Part shown: piece after piece, positions 17,646 through 25,690 of the stretch
Layout of the letters: each line of letters begins with the position of its first letter
Position numbering within the stretch: the stretch's first letter is position 1
NCBI GenBank assembly: GCA_050012175.1
Contig: JBEKHR010000004.1
Location: 117,938 to 181,937 of the forward strand
DNA from: CAVROP01 sp050012175
GTDB taxonomy: Bacteria; Acidobacteriota; Terriglobia; UBA7540
Direction: 5' to 3'
DNA: 64,000 bases
Made by a program: the position numbers and the translations under genes
Notes under the pieces: generated by a model
Database searches by the model: none
Seen by the model: only the letters and a program-made list of their open reading frames with translations
What the model was told of the DNA's origin: nothing

Positions 17646-18338
17646 ATGGGCCTTTCGGCGGAAAACCCCTTTCCCAGAGCCTACCCGGCAGGGGAAGTGG
17701 AGGTGAAGGAAGAAGAAACGGAAGGACCACGAGGCGCGCCGCAAACTTTTTTCCTATCTTCTGCGTCATCAGGAGTGGAATTGGGATTACAGATTTCTGA
17801 TCGTCCGGACGCCGCGCTGGTACGAGACGCGATGAGCGGGCAGCCGGAAGCATTCAACGTGCTCGTAAGGCGTTGGGAGCGGAAGGTTTACAGTTTCCTG
17901 GTGTATTTGACGGGACGGCCCGAAGATGCCTTCGATATGTGCCAGGAGGTTTTTCTCTCCGGCTATCGTCATCTCGGCCAACTGAAGGATCCGCATAAGT
18001 TCCCCCAATGGCTGTTTCGGATCGCACGCAATACGGCTCACTCACACGCTCGGCGGGAGCGTGAGGAAGAAACTAGTCTAAAGGACCTCGATCCGGCCGA
18101 GCGTTCCTCCCGCGTGAAGCTGGGTGAGGTAGGGCAGTGGGAACGAGGCGAACTGAAAATCTTGGTGGAAAGAGCGCTCGCGGGACTGCCCCTCGAGCAG
18201 CGGGAAGCGATTGTCCTGAAGTTTTACCAGGGTTTCAAATTGGCGGAGATCGCCGAGATCCAGGGATGTCCGCTGAGTACGGCCAAGACGCGCGTGTACT
18301 CGGGTTTCGAGCAACTGAGGAAGTTCATCGTAGGTTAG
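17646..18338 (+). CDS. ECF-type RNA polymerase sigma factor
   Basis: A sigma-70 family regulator. Region 2 is DAMSGQPEAFNVLVRRWERK, YLTGRPEDAFDMCQEVFL and FPQWLFRIARNTAHSHARR. Region 4 begins near residue 170: ALAGLPLEQREAIVLKFYQG, then FKLAEIAEIQGCPLSTAKTR, a helix-turn-helix. The first 50 residues are poorly conserved and acidic, so the true start may be downstream. The zinc-finger protein encoded 640 bp further on is the likely anti-sigma partner. The type II secretion operon follows in the same direction, so the pair may control it. Confidence 0.92.
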   Translation: MGLSAENPFPRAYPAGEVEVKEEETEGPRGAPQTFFLSSASSGVELGLQISDRPDAALVRDAMSGQPEAFNVLVRRWERKVYSFLVYLTGRPEDAFDMCQEVFLSGYRHLGQLKDPHKFPQWLFRIARNTAHSHARREREEETSLKDLDPAERSSRVKLGEVGQWERGELKILVERALAGLPLEQREAIVLKFYQGFKLAEIAEIQGCPLSTAKTRVYSGFEQLRKFIVG

Positions 18339-18972
18339 TACTGCACTTGACGGTTACGAGGGTAACAACGTAGTCTCCCTCCTTTCAGTGTGGCGGCTGG
18401 TAAAGCGCACACGGGGTATGGGCAGGCACGGCAGGCGCCATCCTGTCCCGGCGGGAGAGGGTCTTGCGTCACGTGATGTGACGTTCCCTTCCTCTCCTTA
18501 CCCTCTCCCGTGGGGAGAGGGTGGCGCGACGCAGCACGGGTTTCCCCCGTGATCTGTTCCTTCCCTTTGGGGGGACGGTGGTGCGCAAGTCCCAGTGCAG
18601 GGGGATACGGAAGGGACAGCGAGGCCGACGAAAAGCACAGAGGTGGCGGATCGCCATGCATCCGCGAGTGCTTGTAATCACAAATGACGACTCTGCGCGC
18701 AACTGGCCGCCATGCAGATTAGGGAGCGGAAGCAATCTTTTCCTCCTTTAATGTGGAGTTAAGATCCGGGAGTCAGGAGTCAAGATCCAAAAATCCGAAA
18801 AAGACCAAACAGAACAACCGCCAAAAATACCGGAGTCAAGATTCACGAGCCAGGATTCAGGAGGGTGGAAATTAGGAGTTGGGGACTGGCTATCGAGGTC
18901 TCCAGTTTCCAATTTCCTCTTGCCTGAATCCCGAGTTCCGAATCCTGCTTTTCCGACTCCAGCGCAGAAGAG
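18339..18972. repeat. Repeat-filled gap between sigma and anti-sigma genes
   Basis: 18430-18550 contains inverted repeats around CCCGGCGGGAGAGGG and CCCTCTCCCGTGGGGAGAGGG. 18765-18955 is a degenerate block (GGAGTCAGGAGTCAAGATCC, TTCAGGAGGGTGG, then TTTCCAATTTCC and CTGAATCCCGAG) that ends just before the next ribosome binding site. No gene is supported. Confidence 0.55.
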
Positions 18973-18981
18973 GTGAACGTC

Positions 18982-19623
18982 ATGGTGTGCCGTGAATGGG
19001 AAACCGAGCTGACCGATTGGGCGCTGGATGAGCTGTCCCCAACGAAGGCGCGACAGCTCGAGCAGCATATCGGGCAGTGCGAGGAGTGTGCTCGCTCGGC
19101 CCAGCGCTTACGTGGAGTGCGGCAGGCGTTGATGAGCAGTTTGACCGACCACCAGATGCCTGCCCACTTGGTTCTTGTAGGAGAGAAGCCGCAGAGTCCA
19201 TTTGCGGGCTTCTGGACCGCCCTCTTCCGGACGGCGGCGCTGTCAGCGGCGGCGGCTGCGATCTTCCTGGTCGTCGCATCGGTTGGTTTCCGGTACGGAG
19301 GAAGCCGGCTGCTTCCGACCACCGCGCGGGTGAAGCCGACGTTGACGCAGACGGAGCTCCAAGCTTTTGTCGCCCAAGTTGTCGCCGAACAGGCCTCCTT
19401 GCAGAGGAAAGAAACACAGGCTGCCACCGTGGATCTGGCGGCGAGCCTGCGTGCGGAGCAGATGAGGAACCTGGCAAGCATCCAACAGCAGTTGCAGTAT
19501 TTGGAGCTGGCGCAGAATACGGTCTGGAAGGAAACGCAGCGGCAGAACGAGGTCATTAGCCTCGTTGCTCACAATCAATTGCAGCCACCCGCCAGCTCAT
19601 CCGTGGAGCCCTCGAGGAGGTAA
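18982..19623 (+). CDS. Anti-sigma factor with N-terminal zinc-finger domain
   Basis: The N terminus has the zinc-binding anti-sigma pattern (MVCREWETELTDWALDELS, then LEQHIGQCEECARSAQRL, with the H-x3-C-x2-C motif). One membrane helix follows near residues 75-100 (ALSAAAAAIFLVVASVGF). The outer portion is Gln-rich and helical (ELQAFVAQVVAEQASLQRKE; NLASIQQQLQYLELAQNTVW), suggesting a coiled coil. It probably holds the ECF sigma factor at the membrane until a signal releases it. ATG 18982 has AGAAGAGG about 9 bp upstream; an in-frame GTG at 18973 is the alternative. Confidence 0.85.
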   Translation: MVCREWETELTDWALDELSPTKARQLEQHIGQCEECARSAQRLRGVRQALMSSLTDHQMPAHLVLVGEKPQSPFAGFWTALFRTAALSAAAAAIFLVVASVGFRYGGSRLLPTTARVKPTLTQTELQAFVAQVVAEQASLQRKETQAATVDLAASLRAEQMRNLASIQQQLQYLELAQNTVWKETQRQNEVISLVAHNQLQPPASSSVEPSRR

Positions 19624-19628
19624 CTCGA

Positions 19629-20210
19629 ATGCATTTCAAGCTAGGAAGGTCAGGCAGGGTGGTGATGGTTGGCCTCGCCTGCTGGCTATTGCCGCTGTGG
19701 TGTGTGCCGGCGCAATCGCCTCCATCCAATCTCAGCGCGCTGAAAGCTGAAATGAAAGTCTTCGAAGCGGTCATTGATGGAACTATGGCCCAGACTTTCG
19801 CTCCCCCCTTCGGACTGCTCGAGAAGACCAAGGGAACGTATTTGCCCGGTTTCGGTCTGGTTTTCAGCTTGGAAGTCAACCTGTACCCTTTGCGCGCTCC
19901 CAATCCCTTTAACATGACTCCTTTGAGCAAGGTGGAACTCGATAAGGCGCAAAAGGCGAAGCTGTGGCGAATGGCAGCCATCAAAGAGTCGGTTCCTCGT
20001 CTGTTGGCCGACCATGCGATGAGCTTGCGGGACCTAGGCTCGGACGATTCCGTTGCGGTGGTCGTGCACCTTTTTGAAGTGCAGTCCGGAGATACCAAGT
20101 TTCCCGACCAACTGGTCATCGAGACGAGGAAGTCGGACTTGGATCAGTTTTGGGACAAGAAGATTTCCTATCAAGAGTTAACCGCCAAGATGACGATTCT
20201 GGAATTTTAG
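19629..20210 (+). CDS. Secreted protein of unknown function
   Basis: Not a recognised family. It has a clear signal peptide (VVMVGLACWLLPLWCVPAQS), then a mixed alpha/beta domain of about 165 residues without Cys or catalytic-looking motifs (APPFGLLEKTKGTYLPGFGL, FSLEVNLYPLR, SDDSVAVVVHLFEVQ, DQLVIETRKSDLDQFW). It starts 5 bp after the anti-sigma stop and ends 12 bp before gspE, so it probably belongs to the same transcript and may be a periplasmic partner of the sensor or secretion machinery. Confidence 0.75.
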   Translation: MHFKLGRSGRVVMVGLACWLLPLWCVPAQSPPSNLSALKAEMKVFEAVIDGTMAQTFAPPFGLLEKTKGTYLPGFGLVFSLEVNLYPLRAPNPFNMTPLSKVELDKAQKAKLWRMAAIKESVPRLLADHAMSLRDLGSDDSVAVVVHLFEVQSGDTKFPDQLVIETRKSDLDQFWDKKISYQELTAKMTILEF

Positions 20211-20222
20211 GAGCGGCTCAGA

Positions 20223-21929
20223 ATGGCGTCCGTTACGGTCAGCCATAAACTGTTGGGACAATTGCTCGTGGAGCGCGGCCTGTTGCCGGAAGAGGACCTG
20301 CAAAAGGCACTGGCGTTGCAGCGGGAACGGAAGGGGCGTTTGGGCAAGATCCTTTTGGACCTGGGCTATGTTTCGCAGCAGGACTTGCAGAGTGTTTTGT
20401 CCGAGCAGCTCGGTATCCCGCGCGTTGACCCGGCCGAACTCCAGGAGGTGCCCATGGAGGCGGCCACCTTGCCTTCCGGTTTCTTGCGCCAAGCTCTGCT
20501 TTATCCCTACCGAGTTGATGACGGCATAGTTTTCATCGCCATGGCCGATCCACTCGACAGCGACAACATTCGGGCGATTGAGCAGTTGATGGGACGGAAA
20601 GTGGAAGTGCGACTGGCGAGTGAGGCCGCCATCCTGAAGGCCCTGGATGTCTGGCTCGGCGCGGAACAACCTGAGGAGGGCCTCGAGGCGTCGGACTCCG
20701 ATGAGCCGCCTCAAGTGGCGGAGGCTGAGGCGGCCGACATTGACCAACTGCGCGACCTGGCTTCGGAAGCGCCGGTGATTCGCTGGGTGAATCAGTTGAT
20801 TGCGCGCGCCCTGGAACGGCGTTCCAGTGACATCCACTTCGAGCCTTTTGAAAGGCAGTTCCGGGTCCGCTATCGAATCGATGGAGTCCTGTACGAAGTG
20901 CCGGCTCCGCCCCGCGAGATGCAGGCGGCGATTACTTCGCGGATTAAGCTCATGGCCAAGCTCAATATCGCCGAGCAGCGCCTGCCCCAGGACGGCAGGA
21001 TTCCGCTGCGGGTTTTGGGCCGCGAAATCGACCTGCGAGTCTCGACCCTTCCCACGCTTTATGGGGAAAGCGTCGTGATGCGTCTTCTGGACCGCAGCGC
21101 GAGCGATCGCTATTCATTGGCGACATTGGGATTCCCGGAAAGCCTGCTCCGGAAGATGGAGCATTACCTCAGCCTTCCCCACGGCCTTTTCCTGGTCACC
21201 GGCCCCACCGGCAGCGGCAAGTCCACCACCCTTTACGGTTCCTTGCGGCGGCTGAACACCATGGATAAGAAGGTGATCACCGTCGAGGATCCGGTGGAGT
21301 ACCAACTGCCGGGGGTCAACCAGATCCACGTGAATCCCCAGATCGGTCTGACCTTTGCGGCGGGCCTGCGTCACATCGTTCGCCAGGATCCCGACATCAT
21401 CATGATCGGTGAAATCCGGGATCTTGAGACCGCCGAGATTGCCATGCGCGCGGCGCTCACCGGCCACCTGGTCTTCAGCACCTTGCACACCAATGACGCT
21501 CCCAGCGCGGTCACGCGCCTGACGGATATGGGGGTCGAACACTATCTGGTTTCATCTTCCTTGGTTGCCGTCCTCGCTCAACGGCTGGTGCGCGTATTGT
21601 GTCCGGAGTGCAGGAAGCCGTACGCGGCGGATGGCGACGAGCTTCGGAAAGAGGGTTGGGAAGGCGCGAGTGGTCCGGCAACGCTTTACCGCGCGGAAGG
21701 GTGCGCGCATTGCGCTCATACTGGCTTCGTCGGGCGGGTGGGAATCTTTGAATTCATGGAGCTGGACGAAGGAATCCGGCGGGAGATCGTGGCCCGCGCC
21801 GATGCCAGTACCTTGCGGGCGACGGCGCGCGAGCGAGGTATGCGTAGCCTGAAAGAGGACGGTTGGCTGAAGATTGCCTCGGGGCAGACGACGGTGGAAG
21901 AAGTGTTGCGCGTTACGCAGGAGGTTTAG
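20223..21929 (+). CDS. gspE: Type II secretion ATPase GspE
   Basis: A cytoplasmic hexameric ATPase that powers pseudopilus assembly. The N-terminal MshEN-type domain (LGQLLVERGLLPEEDLQKAL; LGKILLDLGYVSQQDLQSVL) is followed by the ATPase core: SSDIHFEPFERQFRVRYRID, Walker A GPTGSGKSTTLYGSL (near residue 327), the Asp box ITVEDPVEYQLPGVNQIHVN, Walker B PDIIMIGEIRDLETAEIAMR and a His box TGHLVFSTLHTNDA. A four-Cys zinc site is present (CPECRKPY near 460, CAHCAHTGFVGR near 493), as in GspE/PilB enzymes. Neighbours are gspF and the pseudopilins. Confidence 0.96.
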   Translation: MASVTVSHKLLGQLLVERGLLPEEDLQKALALQRERKGRLGKILLDLGYVSQQDLQSVLSEQLGIPRVDPAELQEVPMEAATLPSGFLRQALLYPYRVDDGIVFIAMADPLDSDNIRAIEQLMGRKVEVRLASEAAILKALDVWLGAEQPEEGLEASDSDEPPQVAEAEAADIDQLRDLASEAPVIRWVNQLIARALERRSSDIHFEPFERQFRVRYRIDGVLYEVPAPPREMQAAITSRIKLMAKLNIAEQRLPQDGRIPLRVLGREIDLRVSTLPTLYGESVVMRLLDRSASDRYSLATLGFPESLLRKMEHYLSLPHGLFLVTGPTGSGKSTTLYGSLRRLNTMDKKVITVEDPVEYQLPGVNQIHVNPQIGLTFAAGLRHIVRQDPDIIMIGEIRDLETAEIAMRAALTGHLVFSTLHTNDAPSAVTRLTDMGVEHYLVSSSLVAVLAQRLVRVLCPECRKPYAADGDELRKEGWEGASGPATLYRAEGCAHCAHTGFVGRVGIFEFMELDEGIRREIVARADASTLRATARERGMRSLKEDGWLKIASGQTTVEEVLRVTQEV

Positions 21930-22112
21930 CGGGAAGAAGTAGTCAGTTGTCAGTGGTCAGTAGTCAGTCGTCAGTTGTCAGTAGTCACGAGAGTTTCCGA
22001 TTTTCGGTTTTCGAGTTTCGATTCTCCAATCGGCACTCGGCAATTCTCGCAGTCAGTTGTCGGCAGTCACTAGGGTTTTCGAGTTTCGATTTTCGAGTTT
22101 CCACTAGGTGCG
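21930..22112. repeat. Degenerate word repeat between gspE and gspF
   Basis: AGTCAGTTGTCAGTGGTCAG variants, then TTTCCGATTTTCGGTTTTCG and CGAGTTTCGATTCTCC words. The gspF frame remains open through it, producing a false 85-residue N-terminal extension. Confidence 0.65.
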
Positions 22113-22117
22113 CGGAT

Positions 22118-23329
22118 ATGCCGGAGTTTTCTTACAGGGCGATCAAAGGGAGCGGCGAGCTGGTCCAGGGGACGCTGGTGGCGGAGACCGAGCCGGCTTT
22201 GCTGGCGCAACTCCGCCGCATGGGATGCATGCCCATCCACGTGAGTGCGAATGACGGCTCGCGGGGCGCAGGTTGGTCACGGCTCACACGCCGGGGCTTG
22301 TCTTCACAGGATCGCTTGACTTTCGCCCGGCAGCTCGCCACGCTCGTGCGGGCGGGCATTCCGCTCGACCGCAGCCTCTCGCTCTGCCGTGACTTGGCGG
22401 AGAAGCCGGCGCTGCGGGGAGTCATTGACGGCACGCTCAAGGAATTGCGGGGCGGACAGTCGCTAGCCCAGAGCCTGGCCGCCAACGAGCACTTCTTTCC
22501 CCCCCTTTATGTCGCCATGGTGCGGGCCGGCGAAGCCAGCGGTATGCTTGCGGCAGTACTGGATCGCCTGGTGGAGTTTGAGGAGTTCAGCGCGGAGCTT
22601 CGTGGCTATTTGCTTTCAGCTCTCATCTATCCCATGCTTCTCCTCACTGTGGGGGGTGTGGCGATCGCTTTCTTGCTAGGGTTTGTGGTGCCGCGCTTCG
22701 CGCAGATCTTTGAAGAGGCGGGGAAGGAACTGCCCTTGCCAACCCAGATCTTAATGGACGTTTCCCAGGCCTTTCGCAGCTACGGCTGGCTGGCAGCCCT
22801 GATCATCGCCCTCGCCTTATTCCTCGGTGGTCGCTGGGTACGGACCGAGCCCGGTCGGCTGCGTTGGGACCAGTGGCGTCTGAAGGCACCCTTGCTGGGA
22901 GACGTCAGCCTGAAACTCGAAATCGCCCGCTTTGCCAAGACCATGGGAACATTGCTGGCCCAGGCGGTCCCGATTATCTCGGCTCTGCGCCTTACCCGTG
23001 AGGTCTTGAGTAATCGCCGCGTGGCCGCTGCCGTCGAGCCGCTCATTCAGGGTGTCAAGCGAGGCCAGGGGCTGGCGACGCCGCTGGCTGAAACCGGTTT
23101 GTTTCCGGCGCTCGCCGTGCAATTGATGACTCTGGGAGAGCAGACTGGAAAGCTGGACTCCATGCTGCTCGAGCTGGCCGCGATTTATGACCGGGAGGTT
23201 CGCGTGGCCACCAAGCGCTTGGTGGCGCTCGTCGAGCCAGCCGTGATTCTGGCCATGGGCTTGGTTGTCGGTACCATTGTGGTTTCCACTCTGCTGGCGA
23301 TTGTCAGCATCAACGAGGTGCCCTTCTGA
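22118..23329 (+). CDS. gspF: Type II secretion inner-membrane platform protein GspF
   Basis: A 403-aa polytopic protein with duplicated T2SSF domains. The N terminus MPEFSYRAIKGSGELVQGTL is the conserved family start, supporting ATG 22118 over the longer frame that begins inside gspE and translates repeat DNA. The first domain has LTFARQLATLVRAGIPLDRS and VAMVRAGEASGMLAAVLDRL; the second has FAKTMGTLLAQAVPIISALR and LMTLGEQTGKLDSMLLELA. Three hydrophobic helices sit near residues 165-190, 220-240 and 370-395. It recruits GspE and GspL. The stop overlaps the next start (TGATG). Confidence 0.95.
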   Translation: MPEFSYRAIKGSGELVQGTLVAETEPALLAQLRRMGCMPIHVSANDGSRGAGWSRLTRRGLSSQDRLTFARQLATLVRAGIPLDRSLSLCRDLAEKPALRGVIDGTLKELRGGQSLAQSLAANEHFFPPLYVAMVRAGEASGMLAAVLDRLVEFEEFSAELRGYLLSALIYPMLLLTVGGVAIAFLLGFVVPRFAQIFEEAGKELPLPTQILMDVSQAFRSYGWLAALIIALALFLGGRWVRTEPGRLRWDQWRLKAPLLGDVSLKLEIARFAKTMGTLLAQAVPIISALRLTREVLSNRRVAAAVEPLIQGVKRGQGLATPLAETGLFPALAVQLMTLGEQTGKLDSMLLELAAIYDREVRVATKRLVALVEPAVILAMGLVVGTIVVSTLLAIVSINEVPF

Positions 23330-23781
23330 TGCGCCGACCAAGAAAAGAGAAAAGGCATTTATCGGGACAGCAATCTATGCAGGGTTTCACCTTGATCGAG
23401 TTGATCGTGGTGGTCCTAATCCTGGGTCTGCTTGCCGGTCTGGTGGTGCCCCGCTTGTTCAGGCATGTAACGCAGGCCAAGATCACCGTGGCGAAGGCGC
23501 AGATCGCTGCCTTCCAGACCGCGCTCGGGGCCTACAGACTGGATACGGGTAACTTCCCCAATACGGACCAGGGTTTGCAAGCGCTGCGAACACCCCCCCC
23601 GGGCGTCAACAATTGGACCGGTCCCTACCTACCCAAGGACATCCCCATGGACCCTTGGGGTCGGCCTTATATCTACAAGTATCCTGGGGATCATGGCGAC
23701 GAGCCGGACATTATCAGTTATGGGGCCGACGGGCAACCGGGCGGCGAGGGAGAGAATGCGGATATCCTCAGTTGGAAATGA
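23329..23781 (+). CDS. gspG: Major pseudopilin GspG
   Basis: The N-terminal prepilin signal ends MQG followed by FTLIELIVVVLILGLLAGLVVPRL, with Glu at +5 as needed for assembly. Mature GspG features follow: AKAQIAAFQTALGAYRLDTG, FPNTDQGLQALRTPP, and PWGRPYIYKYPGDHGDEPDI, the calcium-loop region ending in SYGADGQPGGEGENADILSW. Translation may begin at the overlapping ATG 23329 or at ATG 23377, which leaves a three-residue leader. It polymerises into the pseudopilus after prepilin peptidase cleavage. Confidence 0.96.
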   Translation: MRRPRKEKRHLSGQQSMQGFTLIELIVVVLILGLLAGLVVPRLFRHVTQAKITVAKAQIAAFQTALGAYRLDTGNFPNTDQGLQALRTPPPGVNNWTGPYLPKDIPMDPWGRPYIYKYPGDHGDEPDIISYGADGQPGGEGENADILSWK

Positions 23782-24256
23782 ACGGCGTCACCGCCTGTCG
23801 CAGGAAGCCGGCGTGACGCTTCTCGAGCTGGTGATCGTCCTGGCTATTCTCTCTCTGGCAGTGTCGCTGGTCGCTCCGCGTTTTGGCAACTGGAGCGATG
23901 AATGGACGCTGAGGAGCGCGGCAGAAAGGGTTGCGCAGACGGTCCGCTACGCCCGTACGCGCGCGCTTTTTGAACAAAGTTATTACGTGGTGGAAATCGA
24001 GCCGGAAACGCGCTTGGTGCGGGTTTTCAATCCCGCCTCCGGTTTTTCGCGGGGGTTTACACTTCCCCGGGGCGTGAAGGTAGATGACGGCGAGGATCCC
24101 TCGCCTCCGGTCGTACGACTCCTGCTCCCTCCGTCCGGGGTAGTGGAAGAGAGGAACCTGTGGCTCAGTAACCGCCGTGGAAGCAAAATCAGGGTCCATG
24201 TGGATTTCTTGCTCGGTACTCCGGCCATCGAGGCCGTTAATCAAGGATCACGTTAA
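23756..24256 (+). CDS. gspH: Minor pseudopilin GspH
   Basis: The prepilin motif is QEAG then VTLLELVIVLAILSLAVSL (Glu +5). A GspH-type beta domain follows: RSAAERVAQTVRYARTRALF, YYVVEIEPETRLVRVFNP, with a glycine-rich C terminus. ATG 23756 lies within the last codons of gspG (26-bp overlap) and has GGCGAGGGAGAG upstream, so coupling is likely. Length 166 aa is normal for GspH. Confidence 0.9.
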   Translation: MRISSVGNERRHRLSQEAGVTLLELVIVLAILSLAVSLVAPRFGNWSDEWTLRSAAERVAQTVRYARTRALFEQSYYVVEIEPETRLVRVFNPASGFSRGFTLPRGVKVDDGEDPSPPVVRLLLPPSGVVEERNLWLSNRRGSKIRVHVDFLLGTPAIEAVNQGSR

Positions 24257-24688
24257 GTGCAGAGGATTATCCAACGTCGTCGTGGGCCGCGCGAGGCCGG
24301 TATCAGCCTCCTGGAAGTTCTGATGGCGATCTCGCTTCTGGGAATCAGCTTTGCCACCATTTTCTCGGGTCTTTCTGCGGCTCTTCGCACCACTGACCAC
24401 CTGGACCGTTTTGATCGGGCCAACGACTTTGCCGCGAGGAAGCTCAGCGAGCTGATCTTGGATCCCTCGCTGGCGGCCGACCAGGTGCGCTCCGGATTTT
24501 CTCCTTCCGGTATCGCGTGGCAGGCAAGAACCGAGTTGGTGGACACGAGACCGCTGTCCGATCCTAAGAAACCGGCTCAGTTGGTTCGAATCCTACTGGA
24601 AGTTTCCTGGCGCACGCGTTCGGGCGGGCAGAGTCTGAGTCTGGAGACGCTTAAGCTGTGCATCCCGGAGCTGCCACCCAGTCCGTGA
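24257..24688 (+). CDS. gspI: Minor pseudopilin GspI
   Basis: A 143-aa protein with prepilin motif PREAG then ISLLEVLMAISLLGISFATI (Glu +5), typical of GspI. The rest (LRTTDHLDRFDRANDFAARK, WQARTELVD, RILLEVSWRTRSGGQSLSLE) matches the short GspI beta domain. The GTG start abuts the gspH stop with no gap. GspI, J and K form the pseudopilus tip. Confidence 0.88.
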   Translation: MQRIIQRRRGPREAGISLLEVLMAISLLGISFATIFSGLSAALRTTDHLDRFDRANDFAARKLSELILDPSLAADQVRSGFSPSGIAWQARTELVDTRPLSDPKKPAQLVRILLEVSWRTRSGGQSLSLETLKLCIPELPPSP

Positions 24689-24704
24689 GTTGGTGCGATC
24701 GTAA

Positions 24705-24822
24705 CAGCAGGATTCAGCAAGACAGGATTCAGGAGGGCCGAAACCAGAAATCAGAAATTGGAAACTGGTCCCGCCTTGCGGGATTGCCAGTTTCAGATTT
24801 CCAATTTCCTCTTTCCTGAGTC
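24705..24822. repeat. Self-complementary word repeat between gspI and gspJ
   Basis: AGGATTCAGGAGGGCCGAAACC, AGAAATTGGAAACTGG, a central CCCGCCTTGCGGG hairpin, then CCAGTTTCAGATTTCCAATT and TTTCCTGAGTC. The two halves are approximate reverse complements around the central hairpin. Confidence 0.7.
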
Positions 24823-24837
24823 TTTTTGGGAGAACCC

Positions 24838-25557
24838 ATGGGGACTGACTCGAGAGGGTTCACGCTGTTCGAGGTACTGCTCAGTATTACGCTGATCGGG
24901 TTCTTGATGGTCGCCTTGTTGGTCGGCCTCCGGGTGGCAAACCGGGCCTGGCGAACAGGAGAGGCGCGACTCCGGCGGGTACATGCGGAGGCGGAGCGGA
25001 ATGCTTTCGTGGTTCAGCAGATCTCGTCGCTGGTTCCTTATCAGGTGACGGCTAGTGACCCTAGTCTGCCGGGAACATTTACTGTCCTGCAGGCGAGCGC
25101 CACGTGTCTGCGCTTTGTTAGCTCTTATAGCAGCGTTTTTCGAAGCCGTTCGGGACTGGTACTTGCTGAGTACGGCATCGTCGAGGCTTCTTCCGGAAAC
25201 GTTGAGGTGGCGTTGCGTGAAACTCCGGTTGGGGATAACGAGGTCCTTCTCCATAGGCTTATCAGGGGTGTTACGAACGATCCTGAAACAGGGGTCCCCG
25301 TGATCGACTACCAGCCGTTTTTAGTAAGAGTGACAGACCTGCCGTTGATGACGGGTCTAAGCGCCGCTTGGTTTGAGTACCTGGACCTACACCCCGAGAA
25401 AGGCACCGGTCCGGTTTGGCGGATGGCTTGGAAGAGCAGGGAGGAGGCGCCTTACCCGGAGGCGATCCGGCTCCGCTGGGACCGTGGAAACCAGGAGGGG
25501 GAAGAGGTCATCCCCGTGCGAGCGAAGTTAATGCCGCAAACGACATCCGAGCAATGA
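24838..25557 (+). CDS. gspJ: Minor pseudopilin GspJ
   Basis: Leader MGTDSRG then FTLFEVLLSITLIGFLMVAL (Glu +5). The mature domain carries RRVHAEAERNAFVVQQISSL and a late EAIRLRWDRGNQEGEEVIPV strand region typical of GspJ, which is the longest of the I/J/H group (239 aa here). ATG 24838 is chosen over an upstream TTG because of GGGAGA at -8 and the short leader. It is preceded and followed by repeat blocks. Confidence 0.88.
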   Translation: MGTDSRGFTLFEVLLSITLIGFLMVALLVGLRVANRAWRTGEARLRRVHAEAERNAFVVQQISSLVPYQVTASDPSLPGTFTVLQASATCLRFVSSYSSVFRSRSGLVLAEYGIVEASSGNVEVALRETPVGDNEVLLHRLIRGVTNDPETGVPVIDYQPFLVRVTDLPLMTGLSAAWFEYLDLHPEKGTGPVWRMAWKSREEAPYPEAIRLRWDRGNQEGEEVIPVRAKLMPQTTSEQ

Positions 25558-25559
25558 CG

Positions 25560-25690
25560 TAGGATTCAGGATTCAGGAGCCAGGATTCAGGGGTCAGAAA
25601 TGCAAGGTTTAAGAGCCAGCATGCAGGCGCCAGGGAAAAACTACAAGCGCGCTTCCCTGAATCCTGAATCCCAAATCCTGAATCCTGCTT
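25560..25690. repeat. AGGATTCAGG word repeat between gspJ and gspK
   Basis: AGGATTCAGGATTCAGGAGC words (25562-25600) are followed, after about 50 bp, by the complements CCTGAATCCTGAATCCC and AATCCTGAATCCTGC (25655-25690). The second half lies within the gspK frame and encodes LNPESQILNPAF. Confidence 0.7.

Noticed and set aside
21930..22112. CRISPR-like array from repeated AGTCAGT words
   Set aside because: The words are short, irregular and adjacent, with no fixed repeat-spacer period; no cas genes.
21863..22117. N-terminal extension of GspF
   Set aside because: The extension translates the gspE end and repeat DNA; the conserved GspF start is at 22118.
24575..24600. tRNA-like T-arm GGTTCGAATCC
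   Set aside because: It lies inside gspI and has no matching cloverleaf. The similar GGTTCGATTCC at about 27091 lies in gspL.
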